Shown in pieces: positions 1 through 7,088 of a stretch of 9,613 bases of DNA (the first letter of the stretch is position 1; each line of letters opens with the position of its first letter). Under the pieces are notes generated by a model. That model was given only the letters and a program-made list of their open reading frames with translations, ran no database searches and was not told the DNA's origin. This stretch comes from an uncultured Fibrobacterota bacterium (lineage in GTDB: Bacteria; Fibrobacterota; Chitinivibrionia; Chitinivibrionales; CAIOZP01): positions 1-9,613 of the forward strand of contig CAIOZP010000052.1 in the NCBI GenBank assembly GCA_903862805.1. Reading direction: 5' to 3'. The position numbers and the translations under genes were made by a program.

Positions 1-1
1 A

Positions 2-268
2 ATGGACAAAGTTACTAACAGCCCCCCTAAAAATTGCATAGTATGTGGGAAACCGCACGAAAATGGCACACCACACGACTTTAGTGATGCCGACCCTATT
101 TTCACTGGAAAGCTTAATTTGCACAATGGAATACCACAACGAGAAATACTGCACTTGCCTTTGCCTATAGAAAAATTGATTCCTTTGGCAAAAGCTGTAC
201 AAACCCATACTAACAAAGAAAAGATACGTGAATTTCTAGGGCTAAAGTCAACATGTCGGAAGCACTGA
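2..268 (+). CDS. Small CxxC-containing phage protein of unknown function (start possibly upstream)
   Basis: I do not recognise this 88-residue protein. Near the N-terminus it has C12-x2-C15 with H19 and H25 close by, which could bind one zinc ion like a small knuckle. A further Cys and His lie in the last three residues. The C-terminal half (about residues 50-80) is rich in Leu, Lys and Ile and probably helical. The reading frame runs to the left edge. The ATG at position 2 is the only Met in the protein, but only one base precedes it, so no ribosome site can be checked and the true start may lie outside the window. Its 3' end overlaps the portal start by 16 bases, so the two genes are probably co-transcribed and translationally coupled. 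In P22-like phages the terminase genes usually precede the portal. This protein is not recognisable as a terminase subunit. Confidence 0.6.
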   Translation: MDKVTNSPPKNCIVCGKPHENGTPHDFSDADPIFTGKLNLHNGIPQREILHLPLPIEKLIPLAKAVQTHTNKEKIREFLGLKSTCRKH

Positions 269-2328
269 TACAGGAAGCCCAAGAGTTCCTAACAATGTCG
301 TCGGAGGCGGATAGCTATAACCGCGCTATGGCGGTAAATGACCTGAAGTTCGTGAATGGCGACCAATGGCCAGCTGACCTTAATAGCAAACGTGAGGCTG
401 ATTCTCGTCCTTGTCTAGTCATAAACAAATTGGATGGATTCTGCCGGCAAGTATCAAACCAGCAACGACAGCAGAGACCACGTATCAAAGTGCATCCCAC
501 TAATACCCAGGCGACAAAGAAGATAGCTGATGTAATTACTGGGCTTTGCAGGCATATAGAGGTCAATTCCAATGCTGATAGCGCTTATGACACGGCTTTC
601 GACTTGGCGGTTAAGTCTGGATGGGGATATTGGCGCGTAAACACGGATTATGTGAGAGAAGACAGTTTCGACCAGGAAATCTATATTGATGCGATAGATA
701 ACCCATTCACGGTATATTGGGATCCTAATAGCACTTTGCCTGATGGTTCGGATGCTGATAAGTGCATGGTAACTGATGTAATCAGCAAGGAACGTTTTAG
801 GAGGGAATATCCTGGCTTTGACGATGGTTCCAATTTCAGCCATAGAGGGACAGGTGATACTTCGCCGGAATGGGTGACCAAGGAAGATATACGGATAGCC
901 GAGTATTTCTATATTCAGCGTACCAAAGCCAAATTGGTGATGCTTTCCACTAAAGAGGCTGTCTGGAAGGATGAACTGCCTCCTAATGAACTATTGGCAT
1001 CTTATGGCATTAGCATCGTAGGAGAACGAGACTCTTGGAAGCGCAAGGTGAAATGGGCTAAGGTCACGGCAATGGATGTATTGGAAGAGCGAGATTGGGC
1101 AGGTCGGTTTATCCCGATAGTCCCAGTTTATGGAAATATCGCAGTAATAGAGGGAAAACGCCATAAGTTCGGGATGGTGAGGTTTGGCAAAGACCCGCAG
1201 CGGATGATTAACTATTGGGAATCTGCCGCTACCGAGTCCATCGCCCTTGCGCCAAAGGCCAAATGGGTGATGGCAGAGGGACAGGATGAAGGGCACGAGA
1301 CGGAATGGAATCGTGCCAATATGACCTCTGCCCAGACGTTGCGCTATAAGCAGACGGATATTAACGGGCAACCAGCTCCTCCACCTGAGAGATTGCAACC
1401 TGAACCACCTCCGGTAGGGATATTGCAGGCTTTACAGACGGCCACTGGTAATCTTAGGGATGTTCTAGGAGTAGTTGACCCAGCCCAAAGGATAGCAGGG
1501 AACGTATCCGGGAAGGCTTTGAATGCTGAAAAACAACAGTCCGATAATTCTACATTCCACTTTTACGATAACCTTACTCGTTCTATTCAACACACTGGAC
1601 GGATTATCCTCGACTTAATCCCCAAGATTTATGATGAAGAACGGGTAATGCGGATAATTGGGGATGATGGCCGACCTGACCTGATTACGATCAACGAGCA
1701 AAAGACTACTGCCGAAGGCCAAGTAATAGAAAACAACGTCAAGGTTGGTGAATATGATGTAGTGATGGATACCGGCCCCGGATATAACAGCAAGAGGATT
1801 GAAGCCGTTGAGGCTATGGCTCCGCTAATGGCTGAACCTGAGATAATGAAGATCATTGGTGATTTGTACTTCAGAAACTCTGATTTCCCTGGTGCGGAGG
1901 TAATAGCTGACCGTCTGGCTGCAATGAATCCATTAAGTCAGATTGACGAGAAATCTGACGTTCCTCCGCAGGCACAGATGATGATTAAACAGTTACAGCA
2001 GCAACTACAGCAAGTGCAGCAACAATTGCAGGCTGCCGGAATGGAAATAAAGTACAAGGCTAATCTAGAACAGATGAAGCAGGACAATGAGACCAAACGT
2101 GAATTGATGCGGGTTACTGGAAAAGCTCACGATACCGAGACTTGGGCTAAACAAGATTCACAGGAAGCCCAGATGAATGATGCGACCAAGAGATTTGATA
2201 CCGAAACCAAGGCGCATTCAGCGATGACTGTGGAAGAAATCAAAGGGCATATTGCCCTGTTATTGGCTAAAATCAACGAAAGAGCCGCAAAAGAGGCAGA
2301 ACAACAGACTGAAGAGAGAGCAATTTAA
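253..2328 (+). CDS. Portal protein, P22 gp1-like
   Basis: The portal forms the dodecameric ring at one capsid vertex, through which DNA is packaged and ejected and to which the tail attaches. At 691 residues it is close to P22 gp1 (725). Several stretches follow gp1 in order: the N-terminal helical region with FVNGDQWP (about residues 33-40), an IPIVPVYG segment (about 287-294) matching IPIVPVFG of gp1, a GNVSGKALNAEKQ region (about 417-430) and YDVVMDTGPGYNS (about 500-512) matching the YECYTDVGPSF region. The C-terminus from about residue 573 is Gln-rich with heptad-like QLQQQLQQ runs and then charged helices, as expected for the coiled-coil barrel of P22 portals. A TAGGG at 237-241 lies 11 bases before the ATG. 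The stop is two bases before the next gene. The family assignment is strong; barrel length is inferred from composition. Confidence 0.95.
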   Translation: MSEALIQEAQEFLTMSSEADSYNRAMAVNDLKFVNGDQWPADLNSKREADSRPCLVINKLDGFCRQVSNQQRQQRPRIKVHPTNTQATKKIADVITGLCRHIEVNSNADSAYDTAFDLAVKSGWGYWRVNTDYVREDSFDQEIYIDAIDNPFTVYWDPNSTLPDGSDADKCMVTDVISKERFRREYPGFDDGSNFSHRGTGDTSPEWVTKEDIRIAEYFYIQRTKAKLVMLSTKEAVWKDELPPNELLASYGISIVGERDSWKRKVKWAKVTAMDVLEERDWAGRFIPIVPVYGNIAVIEGKRHKFGMVRFGKDPQRMINYWESAATESIALAPKAKWVMAEGQDEGHETEWNRANMTSAQTLRYKQTDINGQPAPPPERLQPEPPPVGILQALQTATGNLRDVLGVVDPAQRIAGNVSGKALNAEKQQSDNSTFHFYDNLTRSIQHTGRIILDLIPKIYDEERVMRIIGDDGRPDLITINEQKTTAEGQVIENNVKVGEYDVVMDTGPGYNSKRIEAVEAMAPLMAEPEIMKIIGDLYFRNSDFPGAEVIADRLAAMNPLSQIDEKSDVPPQAQMMIKQLQQQLQQVQQQLQAAGMEIKYKANLEQMKQDNETKRELMRVTGKAHDTETWAKQDSQEAQMNDATKRFDTETKAHSAMTVEEIKGHIALLLAKINERAAKEAEQQTEERAI

Positions 2329-2330
2329 TT

Positions 2331-2813
2331 ATGCCTACCGTGATTGGTGCTAATAAGGCTGAATTTGATAAGGCTGAAATGGAAAGGAAAGGCGAATTAA
2401 AAAAGTCTTATTTAGATACTACAGGTTTACCAAATAAAGGACGGGATTTAATACAAGGTGAAGCTGAAAAATTTGCAAAAAGACTACGAGAACAAGGTTT
2501 TCAGGTTGGCATAGATCATTCTGGAAGTAAAGCAGGGCCATCTAGTTATGTAACTATACATGATCCACAAACACAAAGATTTATAAGAGACCCAATTAGA
2601 TTTAGTAATCATTCTAAAGGTGTATTTAATAATCAATTTGTACATCCAGTTCATTCTCTAGATGATTTAGATAAATATGAAAAAATGGCACAAGATATGA
2701 GAAAAGAAGGCCCATCACAAACAATGCAGCCATTAGATGATATAACTAAAGCAAAAGTGGAGAGATTAAGAGCTAAGAATTTAACTAGGCAATCAACGAA
2801 GGAAGCAGTATGA
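2331..2813 (+). CDS. Hypothetical protein, AT-rich gene between portal and scaffold
   Basis: I cannot assign a function to this 160-residue protein. Residues 1-60 are highly charged and look helical. The middle (about 63-97) contains SGSKAGPSSYVTIHD, then DPIRFSNHSKG, and resembles a small compact alpha/beta domain. The tail (110-160) is again charged and helical. There is no signal peptide or membrane segment. It starts two bases after the portal stop, preceded by a purine-rich GAGAGAG, and its stop overlaps the next start in an ATGA, so it belongs to the same transcript. Its composition is unlike its neighbours: hand-counted 60-base blocks give about 25-38% G+C, against roughly 45-57% in portal blocks. 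Codons are strongly A/T-ending. This suggests a later arrival or an accessory (moron-like) gene. In P22 no gene occupies this position between portal and scaffold. Confidence 0.75.
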   Translation: MPTVIGANKAEFDKAEMERKGELKKSYLDTTGLPNKGRDLIQGEAEKFAKRLREQGFQVGIDHSGSKAGPSSYVTIHDPQTQRFIRDPIRFSNHSKGVFNNQFVHPVHSLDDLDKYEKMAQDMRKEGPSQTMQPLDDITKAKVERLRAKNLTRQSTKEAV

Positions 2814-3007
2814 ATATATTTCTATTTTTAAAGAGAATATTTAGAAAAAAGATAAGACAGACCAAAGAAGAATGGAAATTAAAAAATAATCTAAATAGGA
2901 AAATTGATGCTTGTAATTTATATTTGACGGATACGGCATATTCTTGTACTTATGAAGAATATAAAGAATACATGGAAACACGTATCCTTCCATATTTTCC
3001 AAATTAA
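2810..3007 (+). CDS. Small basic hypothetical protein, AT-rich
   Basis: This 65-residue protein is not recognised. It opens with a short hydrophobic stretch (NIFLFLKRIF) followed at once by a Lys/Arg-rich, probably helical segment (about residues 8-30), then a Tyr-rich acidic part containing YEEYKEYME and two Cys (35 and 46). The first ten residues could be an amphipathic membrane-contacting helix, but they are too short for a normal transmembrane segment. The ATG overlaps the previous stop (ATGA), and an AGGAAG lies five bases before it, which supports a real, coupled gene. G+C is very low (about 23-25% in two hand-counted 60-base blocks), matching the gene before it and not the genes around the pair. 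Function unknown. Confidence 0.6.
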   Translation: MNIFLFLKRIFRKKIRQTKEEWKLKNNLNRKIDACNLYLTDTAYSCTYEEYKEYMETRILPYFPN

Positions 3008-3012
3008 TCGCA

Positions 3013-3027
3013 CCGGACGTTTTCCGG
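3013..3027 (+). promoter_or_regulatory. Short inverted repeat before the scaffold gene
   Basis: CCGGA and TCCGG form a perfect 5-bp stem around the 5-base loop CGTTT. It lies in the 39-base gap between the AT-rich gene pair and the scaffold start. No T-tract follows, so it is not an intrinsic terminator. It might modestly affect translation or RNA processing, or be chance. The gap is locally GC-rich compared with the AT-rich genes just before it. Confidence 0.25.
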
Positions 3028-3046
3028 CAACTCGTGGGAGTGACCA

Positions 3047-3979
3047 ATGGCAGAAGCAGCGAACTTGGTAACAAGTGAAAATAGGGCTGAGTTTATGGCT
3101 CAACGTATGGGGATGACGGAAACCCCAAAGACTGATGAAACACCAGTAGTAGAAGAAACAAAAACAGAACCGGAAACCTCAACGGATGAGGAAATCGTAG
3201 AAGTTGCACCTGTAGAAGGCGATACCAAGGAAGGGCAGGTATTTTTCCACGGTAAATGGGTGGACAAGAATCATGCCGGATATAGGATTCACCTTAAGAC
3301 CGAGCAGACCAAGGAAGCACGAGCAGAAGCAGCACGTGAAAGAACCGCTAGAGAAGCTCTAGAAGCACGTCTGGCTGCATTGGAGAAGAAGGAAGAGCCA
3401 AAGGTAGCCGAGACCACTGAAAACAACCAAAAGCCTGATAAGAACAATTTTACGGATGCTTTCGAGTATGCAGAGAAACTTGCCGAATGGTCTGCACAAC
3501 AAGCATTATTGAAGCGCGACAAGGAAGACAAGGAAAAAACTGCCAAGGCAGAGCAAGAAAAAATAGCTTCTGCATGGAATGACCGCTTAAAGACTGTAAA
3601 AGCAGAAATTCCTGACTTTGACGATAAAATAAGCTCAAGTACGGTAAAAGTAAGCGATCAGGTGCGTGATGCTATTTTGGATAGCGACGCAGGCCCAAAG
3701 ATTTTATATCATCTGGCTGAAAATCCTGAAATAGCCGAGAATCTATCAAGGATGACAATCTCACAAGCTATCAGAGCAATAGGCAGGATGGAAATAGAGT
3801 TAAAGCCTGAAACAAAGGAAACAAAGGAAACAAAGGAAGTAAGGATTTCCAAAGCTCCTGCTCCTATTTCACCTTTGAAAGCCGCTTCTGTTCCTGCTGA
3901 AAAGATAAGCGCAGATGGTGAATTTACTGGAACTATCGCAGAATGGAAAGCGTTAAGAAAAGCAGGCAAGATTAAGTAA
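3047..3979 (+). CDS. Capsid scaffolding protein, P22 gp8-like in role
   Basis: Scaffold proteins guide coat subunits into a procapsid around the portal and then leave. This one has 310 residues (P22 gp8 has 303), is highly charged, probably helical and has no Cys. Residues 25-60 are acidic and low-complexity. A KWVDKNHAGYR block (about 70-80) precedes an Ala/Glu/Arg-rich coiled-coil-like segment (84-118). Residues about 188-252 hold a pattern I associate with phage scaffolds: PDFDDK, then DAGPKILYHLAENPE and a MTISQAIRAIGRME helix. The last 17 residues are basic and helical (EWKALRKAGKIK), as expected for the coat-binding end. A GGGAG at 3035-3039 sits seven bases before the ATG. The gene lies directly before the coat gene, the normal place for a scaffold. 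The call rests on position, composition and the 188-252 pattern. Confidence 0.85.
   Translation: MAEAANLVTSENRAEFMAQRMGMTETPKTDETPVVEETKTEPETSTDEEIVEVAPVEGDTKEGQVFFHGKWVDKNHAGYRIHLKTEQTKEARAEAARERTAREALEARLAALEKKEEPKVAETTENNQKPDKNNFTDAFEYAEKLAEWSAQQALLKRDKEDKEKTAKAEQEKIASAWNDRLKTVKAEIPDFDDKISSSTVKVSDQVRDAILDSDAGPKILYHLAENPEIAENLSRMTISQAIRAIGRMEIELKPETKETKETKEVRISKAPAPISPLKAASVPAEKISADGEFTGTIAEWKALRKAGKIK
3809..3835 (+). repeat. Three perfect 9-base tandem repeats (GAAACAAAG) in the scaffold gene
   Basis: Three in-frame copies of GAAACAAAG encode Glu-Thr-Lys three times (scaffold residues 255-263). They sit in the linker between the conserved helical block and the basic C-terminus. Repeats of this type can gain or lose copies by slippage without breaking the frame, so linker length may vary between relatives. 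Confidence 0.85.
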
Positions 3980-4013
3980 TTCAGCATCAATCCGCAGCCA
4001 TGCGTAAATGGTA

Positions 4014-4033
4014 TCCATGTAGCTCTCCATGTA
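4014..4033 (+). repeat. Pair of TCCATGTA direct repeats upstream of the coat gene
   Basis: TCCATGTA occurs at 4014-4021 and 4026-4033, 12 bases apart start to start. Both copies lie in the 93-base gap between scaffold and coat, the longest gap in the structural cluster. No convincing -35/-10 pair or terminator hairpin is visible there. The repeats could be a binding site or a chance match; support is weak. Confidence 0.25.
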
Positions 4034-4072
4034 ATCGAGGCAAACTTACCTTAATTACTAACGGAGATAATC

Positions 4073-5326
4073 ATGGCCAATACCATGCTAACAATCTCCA
4101 AAATCACAAACGAAGCTTTGATGGTTTTGGAAAATGAATTAACCTTCACCTCTGAGGTGAACAGGGAATATGACGACCAGTTCGCCGTAGTAGGTGCAAA
4201 AATCGGCAACACGGTGAACGTCCGCCGTCCGGGTCGCTTCATCGGTACTTCCGGCCCTGCGCTGAACGTCGAGGACTTTAACGAGACTTCCGTCCCTGTA
4301 GTCCTTAACACACAGTTCCACGTTGACACGCAGTTTACGACTCAGGACTTGGCATTGTCGCTTGATATGTTCAGCGATCGTGTGCTAAAACCCTGTGTTG
4401 CTGCACTTGCAAATCGCATAGACCGTGATGGATTGGTCATGGCGAAGAACAACACCGCTAACATCGTCGGTGTGGCGGGTACGCCTCCTACAGGTCTTAT
4501 CACCTATCTGACCGCTGGAGCCTATCTTGACGCAGAAGGTGCGCCTCGTGACGGACGCCGTGCAGTAGTCGTTGAACCTTTTACAGCAGCTACCATCGTG
4601 GACAGCTTGAAAGGCCTGTTCGTGCCTGATGCGACCATTGCAGAGCAATACCGCAAGGGATTGATGGGTAGAGACTCAGGCGGCATGAACTGGAGATTAG
4701 ACCAGAACGTTGTTTCCCAGACTTTCGGTGCATGGGCTACCACCGCAGGCGCTATTACGGTAAACGGTGCTAATCAGGGTCTTGCTTCCGGCTGGACTTA
4801 TACCTCGACCATCAACATCAGTTCGACTCAGATTGGCACCTTGAACGTGGGCGACGTCTTCACCATTGCCGGTGTATATGCGGTTAACCCGCAGAACCGT
4901 CAGGCTTATGGCAATAACAAGCTCCGCAACTTCTGCGTGCAATCTACTGTTTCTTTGACCAACGGCAATACCTCAGTTACGGTATTCCCAGCACTAATCT
5001 ATGGCGGTCAGTTCCAGAACTGTACGGCTTCGCCAGCGATTGCTGCTGCTGTAACGCCATTCAACATCGCTTCGACCACGGCTGGTGCTGTCGTGTCCCC
5101 GCAGAACATTCTATTCCATCGGAATGCGTACACACTCGCGGTTGCCGACTTGGAACTGCCGGAAGGGGTACATTTTGCCGGAAGGGCTTCGGACAAAGAA
5201 ATCGGATTGAGCATCCGCGTAGTGCGACAGTACACTATCAATAATGATGCAATCCCGACACGTTTAGATGTGTTGTATGGATGGGCACCGTTGTATGGTG
5301 AACTTGCTTGCCGCATCGCCGCTTAA
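4073..5326 (+). CDS. Major capsid protein, P22 gp5 coat-like with I-domain
   Basis: This is the main shell subunit, expected to have the HK97 fold with the extra I-domain of P22 coat proteins. Length is 417 residues (P22 coat 430). The N-terminal part (MANTMLTISKITNEALMVLE) is helical, followed by a VNVRRPGRF strand (48-56) and a Gln/Asp/Phe-rich QFTTQDLALSLDMFSDRV segment where P22 coat has its FFQLRADDLRDE stretch. The region about 224-340 is a beta-rich insertion with DVFTIAGVYAVNPQNRQ (261-277), like the GDKISFAGV strand of the P22 I-domain. The C-terminus has a DVLYGWAPLYGELACRI block similar to the LCRIALWYGV region of P22 coat. A strong GGAG at 4063-4066 sits six bases before the ATG, fitting high expression. 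It lies between scaffold and a decoration-like protein. G+C is high here (one block about 65%). Confidence 0.95.
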   Translation: MANTMLTISKITNEALMVLENELTFTSEVNREYDDQFAVVGAKIGNTVNVRRPGRFIGTSGPALNVEDFNETSVPVVLNTQFHVDTQFTTQDLALSLDMFSDRVLKPCVAALANRIDRDGLVMAKNNTANIVGVAGTPPTGLITYLTAGAYLDAEGAPRDGRRAVVVEPFTAATIVDSLKGLFVPDATIAEQYRKGLMGRDSGGMNWRLDQNVVSQTFGAWATTAGAITVNGANQGLASGWTYTSTINISSTQIGTLNVGDVFTIAGVYAVNPQNRQAYGNNKLRNFCVQSTVSLTNGNTSVTVFPALIYGGQFQNCTASPAIAAAVTPFNIASTTAGAVVSPQNILFHRNAYTLAVADLELPEGVHFAGRASDKEIGLSIRVVRQYTINNDAIPTRLDVLYGWAPLYGELACRIAA

Positions 5327-5347
5327 TCTACTCACAGGAGAAATATC

Positions 5348-7033
5348 ATGGCATTACCTAATACACAAACCACAGAACACCCGATTGGCGGTGGGCAGTC
5401 TCCTTTCTATGTAGGCGGCCCCGGCGGTCAGGTGGGATTCTTTCAAGATCCCTATGGAGCAGTCTTTACTGGTACTATTTCAGGCACTACGCTGACGGTT
5501 CTTTCGCTCATCCAAGGTTCCATCGTCATCGGCCAGACATTGACTTCAGGGAACGTAACCGCTGCAACCATTACCGCAATGGGCACTGCAACAGCCCAGA
5601 CTGGCGCTGGTGCAATCGGTACCTGGACTATCAGCGCATCCCAGACCGTATCAGCAATTACTACTTTTACCAGTGGTCTTGGTGCAGTGCCACAACCATC
5701 CAGCCTTAACCCTTCGCCTTCGGTGAACTATAACCAGCCTCAGAGTGCGCAGCAACAAAACTCGACATCTGGGACGATGCTGGTCAAGTATCAGGCGTTG
5801 TTGAACACCACGGCAACTGCTGCAACCACGGTCATCTCTCAGACCACGAGTGTCACTAGCACTCTGCAACTGACCAGCAGCCCATGGCAGCCTTCGTCCA
5901 GTTCCAGCGTCTTCACGGTCAACAAGGCCAGCCACAATGCCGGTTTCGGGATTTCGTGCGTTCGTTGCGCGACTTCAGGCATTTTTACAGTCGAGAGCGT
6001 CAATCTGACCAATGCGAGTATCAACCCTGCATCGGATATTTATGACTTAATCGAGGTCAAGGCGTCTCAGTTGACGGCTACCGCTACCGTTACACCAGCA
6101 TTGACTCTGCCTCAATCAACGCAGGAAGTGATTGTATCGGTAGGAACTAACGTGGCGCTTCCAGGCTATGCGGTGATTGTCAACAAGCCTACCGCTCAGA
6201 CAACAGCCGGTTCGACTGTCGTTGTTCCCACGATGGCTGCGCGGATTATCGGTTCAGGTCAGGTCGGGATTACTATCGGCAATCCAGGAACTACAGCGGC
6301 TGGGTTCACTCCAGTATCGGAAGCCTACAACTTCGCATTTATTCCGCAGATTACCGCTACTACGCCATTCATGGTTTATGGCGTACCTGCTGCGCAAAAT
6401 GCGATTGCAGCCAGTAGTGTCATTGAGCAGACGAGCGCTATTACGGGTTTGCTCGGAACCGACGTTGCTGTGGGATGGACTACCGGGGCTACAACCCAGG
6501 TCAGCACAGCGGTCATTGGAATGCGCGTTACTAGCGCCGGTGTCATGGGGGTCAAGTACATGGCTCCGAACGGGACGCAAACACCTACGAGCAATGAGGT
6601 CTATGCAGTTACTATCCTGCGCCAAACCCCGTTGAATCCGGTGCAGATGTATTACCCGACGCTGAATGCGACGACCTGCGCTGCAAGCACGACGGTAGAG
6701 GCCACAACGACTGTTACTGGTCTCTTGGTGTCTTCGAGTGTGATCGTGAACAAGCCAACTTATACTGCTGGCATTGCGATTCTGAACGCTCGTGTGTCGG
6801 CTGCTAATACCCTGGCTGTGACTTATGGCAACTTTACGACCTCAAGTATCAATGTCCCATCTGAGGTCTATACGGTGGCCAATGTCCAGATTCAAGGGCC
6901 AGGGACGGGAGCGGCGGTAACTTCCGGGCTATTTGCCGGGGTATCGTTCAACCCGACGCAACAAGAGGCAATCAGGAATGCCTACTCTTTACGGAGTGCG
7001 TTGCTGAGTCTAAACCTGATTTCAGGAGTTTAA
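5348..7033 (+). CDS. Virion structural protein with four degenerate beta repeats, probable capsid decoration or head fibre
   Basis: This 561-residue protein is rich in Thr, Ser, Ala and Val and looks almost entirely beta. Residues 1-30 are Gly/Pro-rich. Residues 38-110 form a domain beginning FTGTISGTTLTV, a pattern seen in many phage structural proteins. A Gln/Ser/Pro linker (114-142) follows. Four diverged units then run at about 145-238, 241-333, 345-425 and 441-515. Shared features are a V-x-N-K-P-like strand (VNKA 191, VNKP 278, VNKP 467; VGWTT in unit 3) and a closing S-E/D-x-Y motif (SDIY 229, SEAY 324, NEVY 416, SEVY 505). The tail (535-561) is helical. Such immunoglobulin-like arrays after the coat gene are typical of decoration proteins or head fibres. 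AGGAG at 5336-5340 sits seven bases before the ATG, and the gene starts 21 bases after the coat stop. A strong terminator follows. Tail fibre is the alternative. Confidence 0.75.
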   Translation: MALPNTQTTEHPIGGGQSPFYVGGPGGQVGFFQDPYGAVFTGTISGTTLTVLSLIQGSIVIGQTLTSGNVTAATITAMGTATAQTGAGAIGTWTISASQTVSAITTFTSGLGAVPQPSSLNPSPSVNYNQPQSAQQQNSTSGTMLVKYQALLNTTATAATTVISQTTSVTSTLQLTSSPWQPSSSSSVFTVNKASHNAGFGISCVRCATSGIFTVESVNLTNASINPASDIYDLIEVKASQLTATATVTPALTLPQSTQEVIVSVGTNVALPGYAVIVNKPTAQTTAGSTVVVPTMAARIIGSGQVGITIGNPGTTAAGFTPVSEAYNFAFIPQITATTPFMVYGVPAAQNAIAASSVIEQTSAITGLLGTDVAVGWTTGATTQVSTAVIGMRVTSAGVMGVKYMAPNGTQTPTSNEVYAVTILRQTPLNPVQMYYPTLNATTCAASTTVEATTTVTGLLVSSSVIVNKPTYTAGIAILNARVSAANTLAVTYGNFTTSSINVPSEVYTVANVQIQGPGTGAAVTSGLFAGVSFNPTQQEAIRNAYSLRSALLSLNLISGV

Positions 7034-7042
7034 TCGCAACAC

Positions 7043-7076
7043 CCCTCCCTCATGTTGGGGGAGGGTTTTTTATTTT
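7043..7076 (+). terminator. Strong intrinsic (rho-independent) terminator
   Basis: A 10-bp stem pairs 7043-7052 with 7056-7065 (nine Watson-Crick pairs and one G-T wobble, mostly G-C) around the 3-base loop TGT. It is followed by six T, one A and four T. It starts ten bases after the decoration-like gene stops. It should end or strongly reduce transcription of the capsid operon before the glycosyltransferase. Confidence 0.95.
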
Positions 7077-7088
7077 GGAGAGAGTGAA

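Noticed and set aside
454..843. Minus-strand open frame of 129 codons inside the portal gene
   Set aside because: It is fully inside a strongly recognised portal gene and its translation shows no family features. The same applies to the other minus-strand frames in the portal, coat and glycosyltransferase genes.
1976..2032. CAG/CAA-rich stretch as a microsatellite
   Set aside because: The codons are mixed CAG, CAA, CTA and TTA without a perfect repeat unit. The Gln-rich helix is normal for the portal barrel.
3013..3027. Terminator before the scaffold gene
   Set aside because: The stem is only 5 bp and no T-tract follows, so it is listed only as a weak inverted repeat.
4000..4135. Possible short peptide gene of about 44 codons starting in the gap before the coat gene
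   Set aside because: No ribosome site precedes the ATG at 4000, and most of its length overlaps the coat gene start, which has a much better site.
6177..6635. Open frame of 152 codons on the plus strand inside the decoration-like gene
   Set aside because: It lies wholly within the 561-residue gene in another frame. Its product is Arg/Leu/Ser-rich, as expected for a shifted reading of Thr/Val/Ala codons, and I saw no convincing ribosome site.
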